From Streptomyces sp. CB02414 (GTDB taxonomy: Bacteria; Actinomycetota; Actinomycetes; Streptomycetales; Streptomycetaceae), in the NCBI RefSeq assembly GCF_001905385.1, contig NZ_LIPF01000009.1:124001-188000 (forward strand): DNA of 64,000 nucleotides, in the 5' to 3' direction. The notes beneath the pieces are model-generated. The model was not told the origin of the DNA. It saw only the letters and a list, made by a program, of their open reading frames with translations, and ran no database searches. Position numbers and translations under genes: made by a program. Below, one piece after another: positions 54,853-62,800 of the stretch (its first letter is position 1; every line of letters begins with the position of its first letter).

Positions 54853-55135
54853 GGTTGGGGCGTTGCCTGGGGGTGGGCTTGGGGTCCGGGGCGTTGCTGC
54901 CGGCCGGGCGAGCCTGCCGTCCGGGGCGCTCCCGCCCGGGGATGGGCCCACGGTCCGGGCACTCCCGCCGAAGCAAGGGCCTCCCGTCCAGGACGCTCCC
55001 GCCGAAAGGCGAGCCTGCGGTCCAGGCCCTTCCGGCAAAGGGTGAGCCTGCCGTACCAGGGGCGCCCCCGAAGGATGGGCCTGCCACCCTCGAGTGTCCC
55101 CGCCCGAGGATGGGCCTGCGGGTCCGGGGAGGCGC
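54853..55135. repeat. Intergenic tandem array of ~34-bp degenerate units
   Basis: About eight head-to-tail units anchored by GTCC(G/A)GG, followed by CGCTCCCGCCGAA- and GGGCCTGCC-like blocks. Anchors fall at 54884, 54919, 54953, 54986, 55020, 55053 (as GTACC) and 55122, spacing 33-35 nt with one doubled interval. The spacing is not a multiple of three, so it does not preserve a reading frame. It fills most of the 511-nt gap between the kinase-fold gene and the 60-residue gene. Confidence 0.75.
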
Positions 55136-55160
55136 GCGGCAGCGGGCCGGCCGGAAAAGC

Positions 55161-55194
55161 AATGCCGGCGCAGCTCCCCAGCTGCGCCGGCATT
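55161..55194 (-). terminator. Terminator of the 60-residue membrane protein gene
   Basis: Perfect 15-bp stem AATGCCGGCGCAGCT / AGCTGCGCCGGCATT around a CCCC loop, flanked by AAAA on the left and TT on the right of the plus strand, so it can act in both directions. It lies 86 nt beyond the stop and separates that gene from the repeat array. Confidence 0.8.
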
Positions 55195-55280
55195 TTGCCG
55201 TCCGCCGCACCCCCGTCCCCACGGGGTTTCATGGATGGATGTCCCCGCCCGGACCGCTCTTCCGGGCCTGGGGTCGCCGC

Positions 55281-55463
55281 TCAGCGCCCCAGCATCACAC
55301 CCACGGACGACGCTTGTGTGGCCACTGTCTCCCACCCGTCGAAGACGAGGAGGAGCAGGACCGCCAGGGGCAGGGCCATGACCGTCGCCACCAAGGGGTG
55401 ACGGCGTCCCTGACGGCGGCTGTCGCGTGTGCGGACCAGCGTCCGCGGTACCGTCTGGGCCAT
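55281..55463 (-). CDS. Small membrane protein (60 residues)
   Basis: MAQTVPRTLVRTRDSRRQGR, a basic head, leads into one transmembrane helix (LVATVMALPLAVLLLLVFDG, residues 24-43) and a short outside tail WETVATQASSVGVMLGR. AGGAGAGGG lies four bases before the ATG, a strong ribosome site, and a terminator lies downstream, so this is very likely a real gene. No assigned function. Confidence 0.75.
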   Translation of the reverse strand: MAQTVPRTLVRTRDSRRQGRRHPLVATVMALPLAVLLLLVFDGWETVATQASSVGVMLGR

Positions 55464-56059
55464 GGTCCCTCTCCTGACCGTTTCCGTTGTTCTGGCAGCG
55501 GCGGGCGTCTGACCTCGGGGGACGAGTGCTGCACCCGCCGCTTGACCTCAAATCTAGGCGCCCGGCACTCTCCGGACGTCATGCCCTCGTACCGAATGCC
55601 GGGCCTCCCGGAGGATGAGCCATGCCCCGGGGCGTACTCCCCTGGGTGGAGACCGGGTCCCGGACCTCGGGGTCTTCCCGGAAGGGGTGCCCCCTGCGTC
55701 CCGGTTTCTCCGTACTGTCCGGTGACATCCCTCACTCCAGCCCTGTCCCGGCGCACCTCCGCCTCCGCCCACCGCACGTCCCCGCCCGCCGTCACGCCGC
55801 GGAGTCTCACCGGCTCGACGGCTCCACGGCGCCCCGCGCCGCTTCCGTCCGAACACTCACGCCCATCCCAATCCCCGCGCTACGACGGCCGGTTGGGATC
55901 ACCCGTGTGTCCGGGCCGGACAGCGCCCGCGTTCCCTGACCGCCCCTCAACTCTCCCACCCGGCACTGACAATCCCTCGCCCCGAGAGGGCGCGGCCTCT
56001 GCGCGCGGGCGGCCGTGGAAACGTAAGCTGTGGCTCGTCACAGGGACCGGGCAGCGGGG
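55464..56059. other. 596-nt intergenic region before the Ser/Thr kinase gene
   Basis: No reading frame here has a convincing ribosome site or protein-like composition. It should hold the promoter of the small membrane gene (reading left) and of the kinase gene (reading right; TAAGCT about 35 nt before its start is a possible -10). I see no repeats or RNA genes. Confidence 0.5.
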
Positions 56060-57529
56060 ATGAACATGGCGATGATGCGCCTGAGGCGCGAGGACCCGCG
56101 CGTCGTCGGCTCGTTCAGGCTTCACAGGCGGCTCGGCGCGGGCGGAATGGGCGTGGTCTACCTGGGCTCCGACAAGAAGGGGCAGCGGGTCGCGCTGAAG
56201 GTCATCCGGCCCGATCTGGCCGAGGACCAGGAGTTCCGCTCGCGGTTCGCACGCGAGGTCTCCGCGGCCCGGCGCATCCGGGGCGGCTGCACCGCACGTC
56301 TGGTCGCCGCGGACCTGGAGGCGGACCGCCCCTGGTTCGCCACGCAGTACGTGCCCGGCCCCTCTCTGCACGACAAGGTCGTCGACGGAGGCCCGCTCGG
56401 TGCGGCCGACGTCGCCGCGGTGGGTGCCGCCCTGTCCGAGGGACTGGTCGCCGTGCACGAGGCGGGGGTGGTCCACCGGGACCTGAAGCCGTCCAACATC
56501 CTGCTGTCCCCGAAGGGGCCGCGGATCATCGACTTCGGCATCGCCTGGGCCACGGGCGCCTCCACGCTCACCCACGTCGGCACCGCGGTCGGCTCCCCCG
56601 GGTTCCTCGCGCCGGAGCAGGTGCGGGGGGCGGCGGTCACACCGGCCACGGACGTGTTCTCGCTCGGTGCCACACTGGCGTACGCCTCGATGGGCGACTC
56701 GCCCTTCGGGCACGGCAGTTCCGAGGTGATGCTGTACCGCGTGGTGCACGAGGAGGCCCAGCTGCACGGCGTCCCGGACGCCATCGCTCCGCTGGTCCGG
56801 GCCTGCCTGGCCAAGGATCCCGAGGAGCGCCCGAGCACACTGCAACTGTCCTTGCGGCTCAAGGAGATCGCCGCCCGGGAGGCCCAGGGCCTGGCCGACG
56901 TACGGCCTCCGGCGCCGCGCAGCGCGGAGGCGGACATGCCGACGGGGCGGCTCGCCGACACCTACCCGGAGCGCGCACAGCGGCGCCCGCAGGGGCGGCC
57001 GGGTGCGCCGGGTACACCTGCTCCGAGGAGCGCGTCCGGTTCCCGCGGCCCTGCGCCCGCCCGTGGTCCCGAAGTGTCGCGGGGTGGCACACCCTCGCGC
57101 GGTGGCACACCGTCGCGGGGAGGGTCCGGGGCGCGGGGTGGCAGCGCGTCACGCGGTGGCGGTGCGGGCTCGCGGGGCGGTTCCCGGTCCACGACCCCCT
57201 CCCGCGGCAACCCGGGACGGAACGGGTCCCGCCACGACAGCGGCGGCCGGTCCTCGCCGCGCAGCGGGGCCGGGCGTACGGCGCCGAGGACCACCGGGAC
57301 CGGCTGGCGGCGGCCCGCCAACCCGCGGCTGCTGCGGCAGCGCCTGACCGTGTTCGTGGTCGTGACGCTGCTGGTCGCGCTGGGCATCGCCGCCGCGCAG
57401 GGCTGCCAGGGGCCGTCCCGGGGGCTCGGCGACGAGCGGGAGGGGGTCCGGACGCAGCACGAGCAGGTGGACGTACGGGTGGACGTACGGGACGACACGC
57501 CCGGGCAGCGTCAGGTGTCCGGTCTCTAA
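56060..57529 (+). CDS. Membrane-anchored Ser/Thr protein kinase with RGG-rich linker
   Basis: A 489-residue Hanks-type kinase. The glycine loop is LGAGGMGVVYLG (about residues 25-36), the ATP lysine is in VALKVI (Lys47), the catalytic loop is HRDLKPSNILL (about 138), the DFG is in IIDFGIAWA, and the activation segment ends SPGFLAPEQV, so it looks active. A linker from about residue 280 to 425 is rich in SRGG/ARGG/RGG repeats. One transmembrane helix follows (TVFVVVTLLVALGIAAAQG) and a ~40-residue extracytoplasmic tail with no PASTA domain. I took the ATG at 56060 (MNMAMMRLRREDPRVVGSF); an in-frame start at 56030 is possible. Confidence 0.92.
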   Translation: MNMAMMRLRREDPRVVGSFRLHRRLGAGGMGVVYLGSDKKGQRVALKVIRPDLAEDQEFRSRFAREVSAARRIRGGCTARLVAADLEADRPWFATQYVPGPSLHDKVVDGGPLGAADVAAVGAALSEGLVAVHEAGVVHRDLKPSNILLSPKGPRIIDFGIAWATGASTLTHVGTAVGSPGFLAPEQVRGAAVTPATDVFSLGATLAYASMGDSPFGHGSSEVMLYRVVHEEAQLHGVPDAIAPLVRACLAKDPEERPSTLQLSLRLKEIAAREAQGLADVRPPAPRSAEADMPTGRLADTYPERAQRRPQGRPGAPGTPAPRSASGSRGPAPARGPEVSRGGTPSRGGTPSRGGSGARGGSASRGGGAGSRGGSRSTTPSRGNPGRNGSRHDSGGRSSPRSGAGRTAPRTTGTGWRRPANPRLLRQRLTVFVVVTLLVALGIAAAQGCQGPSRGLGDEREGVRTQHEQVDVRVDVRDDTPGQRQVSGL

Positions 57530-57556
57530 GGGAGCCTGGATCGCTTCCCGCACCCG

Positions 57557-58375
57557 CTACGCCGAGGGCCGGCCCGTCGTCACCGCGTAGAAGGCGACCG
57601 CTGCCGCCGCGCCCACGTTCAGGGAGTCGACACCGTGGGACATCGGGATGCGGACCCACGCGTCGGACGCCGCCAGGGCCCGCCGGGACAGGCCGTCGCC
57701 CTCGGCGCCCAGCATCAGGGCCACCCGGTCCATGCGGTGCGGGGCGGCCTCGTCGAGGGACTTGGCCCGCTGGTCGGGGGTGAGGGCGAGGAGCGTGAAG
57801 CCCGACTCGCGGACCGTCGCGAGGCCGGCCGGCCAGGTGTCGAGGCGGGCGTACGGCACGGAGAAGACGGCGCCCATCGAGACCTTCACGCTGCGCCGGT
57901 ACAGCGGGTCCGCGCAGTCCGGGGAGAGGAGTACCGCGTCGATTCCCAGGGCGGCGGCGGAGCGGAAGATGGCGCCGATGTTGGTGTGGTCGTTGACCGA
58001 CTCCATGACGACGACGCGCCGGGCGGTGGTCAGGAGGTCGGCCGCCGTCGGCAGTGGCTTGCGCTGCATGGAGGCGAGCGCGCCGCGGTGCACGTGGTAG
58101 CCGGTGACCCGTTCCGCGAGCGCCGGGTCGACGACGTACACCGGTGCGGGGGCCTCGTCGATGACGTCGCGCATGGTGTCGACCCACTTCGCGGAGAGCA
58201 GCATCGAGCGCATCGCGTAGCCCGCCTCGCCGGCCCGTCGGATGACCTTCTCGCCCTCGGCGATGAAGAGGCCCTCGGCGGGTTCGCGGCGGCGGCGCAG
58301 TTCGACGTCGGTCAGGCCGGTGTAGTCGTGCAGCCGCGGGTCGTCGGGGTCGTGGATGGTGACGAGGTCCGCCAT
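57557..58375 (-). CDS. TrmH/SpoU family RNA 2'-O-methyltransferase
   Basis: A 272-residue SPOUT methyltransferase. Motif 1 is NDHTNIGAIFRSAAALGID, motif 2 ALMLGAEGDGLS, and motif 3 IPMSHGVDSLNVGAAAAVAF. An N-terminal substrate-binding domain (LRRRREPAEGLFIAEGEKVI) precedes it. It should methylate a ribose in rRNA or tRNA; the site cannot be named. ATG at 58375 lies one base after the upstream stop; a GTG at 58384 is the alternative start. Translationally coupled to the siroheme-synthase-like gene. Confidence 0.93.
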   Translation of the reverse strand: MADLVTIHDPDDPRLHDYTGLTDVELRRRREPAEGLFIAEGEKVIRRAGEAGYAMRSMLLSAKWVDTMRDVIDEAPAPVYVVDPALAERVTGYHVHRGALASMQRKPLPTAADLLTTARRVVVMESVNDHTNIGAIFRSAAALGIDAVLLSPDCADPLYRRSVKVSMGAVFSVPYARLDTWPAGLATVRESGFTLLALTPDQRAKSLDEAAPHRMDRVALMLGAEGDGLSRRALAASDAWVRIPMSHGVDSLNVGAAAAVAFYAVTTGRPSA

Positions 58376-58376
58376 G

Positions 58377-59612
58377 TCACGCACCGGTCCCGTGCGGGCC
58401 TACGCCGACGACCTCGCCGACGACGATGACGGCGGGCGGCTTGACCTCCTGGGCGACGACGGTCTCGGCGACCGTGGCGAGGGTCGCGTCGACCCGACGC
58501 TGGGCGGCCGTCGTGCCCTCCTGGACGAGGGCGACCGGCGTCCCGGGGGACCTGCCGTGCGCGACGAGGGTCTCGGCGATCCTGCCGATCTTGTCGACAC
58601 CCATGAGGATCACGAGCGTGCCGGTGAGTTTGGCGAGGGACGGCCAGTCGACCAGGGAACGCTCGTCGTCGGGGGCGACATGGCCGCTGACCACGGTGAA
58701 CTCGTGGGCGACGCCCCGGTGGGTGACCGGGATGCCGGCCGCACCGGGGACCGAGATGGAGCTGGAGATGCCGGGGACGACGGTGCACGGGATGCCCGCC
58801 TCGGCCAGCGCCTGCGCCTCCTCCATGCCCCGGCCGAAGACGAACGGGTCTCCGCCCTTCAGCCGTACGACCGCCTTGCCCTGCTTGGCGTGCTCGATCA
58901 GCGCGTTGTTGATGGCCTCCTGGGCCATGAAACGCCCGTAGGGGATCTTCGCCGCGTCGATGACCTCGACGTGCGGCGGCAGTTCGGCGAGCAGGTCGCG
59001 CGGGCCGAGCCGGTCGGCGATGACCACGTCGGCCTCGGCGAGCAGCCGGCGGCCCCGGACGGTGATCAGGTCCGGGTCGCCGGGTCCGCCGCCGACCAGG
59101 GCGACTCCGGCGGTGCGGGTGCGGTGGTGCGGGGCGACGAGGGTGCCGTCACGCAGGCCCTCCACGACCGCGTCGCGGATGGCGGCGGTGTGCCGTGGGT
59201 CCCGGCCGCGGGCGTTCGTGGTGAGCACGGCGACGGTGACGCCCTCGCTGTGGCCGGTCGCCGGGGTCCAGGCGGTGGCCCGGTCGGCGTCGTCGGAGCG
59301 GACGCACCACACGCGGTGCCGCTCGGCCTCGGCGGAGGCGGCGGTGTTGGCCTCGGCGTCGCTGGTGGCGATCAGGGCGTACCAGGCGTCCGCGAGGTCG
59401 CCCTCGGCGTACGGACGCCGCTCCCAGGTGATCTCTCCCGCGTCCGCCATGGCCTCGACCGAGGGGGTCGCCTCCGGGGACACGAGGCGGATGTCCGCGC
59501 CCGCCGCGATGAGGGCGGGGAGGCGGCGCTGGGCCACCTGGCCGCCGCCGAGGACGACCACGCGGCGGCCGGTCAGACGGAGGCCTACGGGGTAGGCGGG
59601 GTGTTCGGCCAT
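58377..59612 (-). CDS. Fused precorrin-2 dehydrogenase / uroporphyrinogen-III C-methyltransferase
   Basis: A 411-residue fusion like CysG but shorter. The N-terminal NAD-binding domain (LTGRRVVVLGGGQVAQRRLP, about residues 13-32) should oxidise precorrin-2. The C-terminal SUMT domain from about residue 170 (VALVGGGPGDPDLITVRGRR, AKIPYGRFMAQEAINN, VRLKGGDPFVFGRG) methylates uroporphyrinogen III. Compared with enterobacterial CysG (457 residues), the central helical dimerisation/ferrochelation part between them is reduced. It feeds siroheme and cobalamin synthesis, in keeping with bluB-cobT upstream. ATG with AAGAGGAG about 11 nt before. Confidence 0.92.
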   Translation of the reverse strand: MAEHPAYPVGLRLTGRRVVVLGGGQVAQRRLPALIAAGADIRLVSPEATPSVEAMADAGEITWERRPYAEGDLADAWYALIATSDAEANTAASAEAERHRVWCVRSDDADRATAWTPATGHSEGVTVAVLTTNARGRDPRHTAAIRDAVVEGLRDGTLVAPHHRTRTAGVALVGGGPGDPDLITVRGRRLLAEADVVIADRLGPRDLLAELPPHVEVIDAAKIPYGRFMAQEAINNALIEHAKQGKAVVRLKGGDPFVFGRGMEEAQALAEAGIPCTVVPGISSSISVPGAAGIPVTHRGVAHEFTVVSGHVAPDDERSLVDWPSLAKLTGTLVILMGVDKIGRIAETLVAHGRSPGTPVALVQEGTTAAQRRVDATLATVAETVVAQEVKPPAVIVVGEVVGVGPHGTGA

Positions 59613-59721
59613 GAGTGGACGGCTCCTCTTGGAAGCGGCGGTGCGGAGGCGCTGACGTGCGCATTTTAAGGTGCGGCCGGGAGCGGGGGCTCGGGTGGTC
59701 CGGTGGCTGGACCTCGTTGCC

Positions 59722-59787
59722 GGGTGCCTACCCGGCGGACCGGTGGCCGTGTCCACCCGCAACCACCGGTCCGCCGGTTCGGCACCC
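59722..59787 (-). terminator. Long hairpin between bluB-cobT and the siroheme-synthase-like gene
   Basis: Outer GGGTGCC / GGCACCC (7 bp), a 3-nt internal loop, then a perfect 15-bp CCGGCGGACCGGTGG / CCACCGGTCCGCCGG with a 16-nt loop. It starts 34 nt beyond the cobT stop. Most likely a terminator; it lacks a T-run. I did not find cobalamin-riboswitch sequence boxes. Confidence 0.6.
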
Positions 59788-59820
59788 CGGAAATGCCCCG
59801 CCCAGCCTTCTGGCTGACCC

Positions 59821-62800
59821 CTACTTCTCGGTTACCCCCGCCGAGTCGAACGTCGCCACCTCGTGCATCGCTCGGGCCGTGCTCTGCACCATCGGGAGGG
59901 CGAGCAGCGCGCCCGTCCCCTCGCCCAGGCGGAGGTCGAGGTCGACCAGGGGGCGCAGGCCGAGCTTGTTGAGCGCGGCGACGTGGCCGGGCTCGGCGCT
60001 GCGGTGACCCGCGATGCAGGCCGCCAGGACCTCGGGGGCGATCGCACGGGCCACCAGTGCGGCGGCGCCGGCGCTGACGCCGTCGAGGATCACCGGCGTG
60101 CGCAGGGAGGCACCGCCGAGCAGCAGGCCGACCATGGCCGCGTGCTCGAAGCCGCCGACCGCGGCGAGGACGCCGATGGGGTCGGCCGGGTCCGGCTGGT
60201 GGACTTCCAGCGCGCGGCGGACAACCTCGGTCTTGCGGGCGAGCGTCTCGTCGTTGATGCCGGTGCCGCGGCCGGTGACCTCGGCCGGGTCGGCGCCGGT
60301 GAAGACGGAGATGAGCGCGGCGGACGCGGTGGTGTTCGCGATGCCCATCTCGCCGGTGAGCAGCGCCTTGTTGCCGGCCGCCACCAGGTCGCGGGCGGTC
60401 TCGATGCCGACCTCGATGGCCTGCTTGGCCTCCTCACGGGTCATCGCGGGGCCGGCCGTCATGTCGGACGTGCCCGCGCGGACCTTTCGGGGCAGCAGGC
60501 CGGGCGTGGCGGGCAGGTCGGTGGCGACACCGACGTCCACGACGCAGACCTCGGCGCCGACCTGGGTGGCGAAGGCGTTGCAGACCGCTCCCCCGCCCAG
60601 GAAGTTGGCCACCATCTGGGCGGTGACCTCCTGCGGCCAGGGGGTGACGCCCTGGGCGTGCACTCCGTGGTCGCCGGCGAAGACCGCGACGGCCGCGGGC
60701 TCGGGGATCGGCGGCGGGCACTGCCGGGACAGCCCGGACAGCTGCGCGGAGATGATCTCCAGCATGCCGAGCGCGCCGGCCGGCTTGGTCATGCGCTTCT
60801 GGCGCTCCCATGCCTCGCCGAGCGCCTTGGCGTCGAGCGGGCGGATCTGTGCGACGGTCTCGGCGAGCAGGTCGTGCGGTTCCTCTCCGGGCAGGGCGCG
60901 GCGCCCGTAGGTTTCTTCGTGGACCACCCAGGACAGCGGGCGGCGCTTGGACCAGCCTGCCTGCATCAGCTCGGGCTCGTCCGGGAACTCGTCGACGTAC
61001 CCGACGCACAGGTAGGCGACGACGTCCAGGTGTTCGGGCAGGCCGAGGGCCCGCACCATCTCGCGCTCGTCGAAGAAACTGACCCAGCCGACGCCGAGGC
61101 CCTCGGCGCGGGCGGCGAGCCAGAGGTTCTCGACGGCGAGCGCGGAGGAGTACGGCGCCATCTGCGGCTGCGTGTGGCGGCCGAGGGTGTGCCGGCCGCC
61201 GCGCGTCGGGTCGGCGGTGACGACGATGTTGACCGGGGTGTCGAGGATGGCCTCGATCTTCAGTTCCTTGAACTGCTTGGCCCGGCCCTTGGGCAGCGAC
61301 TTCGCGTACGCGTCGCGCTGACGCATCGCCAGTTCGTGCATCGCGCGGCGGGTGTCGGCGGAGCGGATGACGACGAAGTCCCAGGGCTGCGAGTGGCCGA
61401 CGGAGGGCGCGGTGTGGGCGGCCTCCAGGACGCGGAGCAGCACCTCGTGCGGGATGGGGTCGCCGCGGAAGCCGTTGCGGATGTCGCGGCGTTCGCGCAT
61501 GACCTTCAGGACGGCCTCGCGTTCGGCGTCGGCGTAGGCGGGGGCCGCCGGGCCGGTGGAGCGCCGTGCGTCCGCCTCCGCGGCCGTGCTCACGCCCTCC
61601 GGGTCTTCCGGGTCCTCCTGGTCGGCCCGGGTGTCCAGGTCGTCGGCGTTCTGGGCGACCTCGGGGTCCGCCTCACGAGGGGCGGGGACCGGGGCGACGG
61701 GTTCCGGGGCCTCCTGAGTCGCCGGAGTCGCCTGGGTGTCCCACGTCTCCGGCGGTACGACGAGTGCCTCGGGGGGCGTCGGTGCGAGGTGCGGGGTGGT
61801 CGGGACCTGGCCGCCGTCGACCGGCACGAACTGGCCCACGGGCTGGTCGGGGTGCGGCTGGACACCGTCCGCCGGCGCCGCGACGGCCACTGCGGGTTCG
61901 GGCGCGGTGTGCGGAGCTTCCGCTGCTGGCGCTACGTCGGCTTCCGGTGCTACGTAGGTGCCGGCGACGGACTGGGGGCCCTGAGCGGGCTGCGCGTCGG
62001 TGGCAGGGCGGTCCGGTTCCTGCGCGGCGGGTTGCGCGACGGCGCCGTCCTGGGCTGCGGCGGCCCGCACGTCCGCGTGCGGGTGGTCCTCGGCCACCGG
62101 AACGGGCCGCGCCGAGCTCTCCGACGGTGCGGTCGCCTCGGGCGCCGGTGCGGGCTGCCCGTCGGCGGCCCCGGGCTCCGGGGACGGCACGTGTCCGGCG
62201 GGTTCGCCGGGTGTCAGGTGGGCCTCGGAGGGGGTGGCGGTGCGGGCGGCCTCGGTCACTTGCGCCTCGGCGGGCGGGACTTCCTGCGGTCCGGGCACCT
62301 CGACGGGTTCGGCCGGCAGCGCTGCGGGCTCGGGACCCTCGGTGGGCTCGGCCAGCGGCACTGGCTGGACGGCCTCGGTGGGCTCGGCCGACTGCACGGG
62401 CTGGGCAGCCTCCGCCGGCTCGGTGACCGTCTGCACGGGCTCGGGAGCCTGATCCGCACCGGCCGCCTGCGCGGTGCCCGGTACCCGTGTCGGCTCGCCT
62501 TCCTGCGCGGCTTCGGGGGACCCGGTCGGCTCCACCGCCTGCACCGGCTCCGCGGCGTCGGCCGGCTCGACCGTCGGTGCGGGCCCCTGGCCGTCCGCCG
62601 GCTCGACCGTCTGTACGGGCCCCCGGCCGTCGGCCGGCTCGACCGTCTGCGCGGCGTCGGCAGCCTCCCCCGGCTCACCTTCCTGCACAGTCTCGGGAGC
62701 GTCGGCCGGCTCCACCACCGGCACGGCCTCGGGCGAGACTCCCGCGGGGGTGCTGACGTCCTGGGCCACCGCCGCCACCGGCTCCCCGGCGGCCTCCGCC

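Noticed and set aside
54853..55135. CRISPR array
   Set aside because: The units are contiguous and degenerate with no repeat/spacer alternation and no cas genes nearby.
54770..55222. N-terminal extension of the kinase-fold protein containing 11-residue repeats
   Set aside because: The frame is open, but repeat spacing alternates between 33, 34 and 35 nt and composition is GC-shadow-like; the protein is normal in length without it.
55295..55810. 171-residue open frame on the minus strand
   Set aside because: It overlaps the better-supported 60-residue gene in another frame, has no ribosome site and shows Arg/Gly-rich shadow composition.
59613..59820. Cobalamin riboswitch before the siroheme-synthase-like gene
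   Set aside because: No B12-box or other conserved core sequence could be found; the region is explained by a hairpin.
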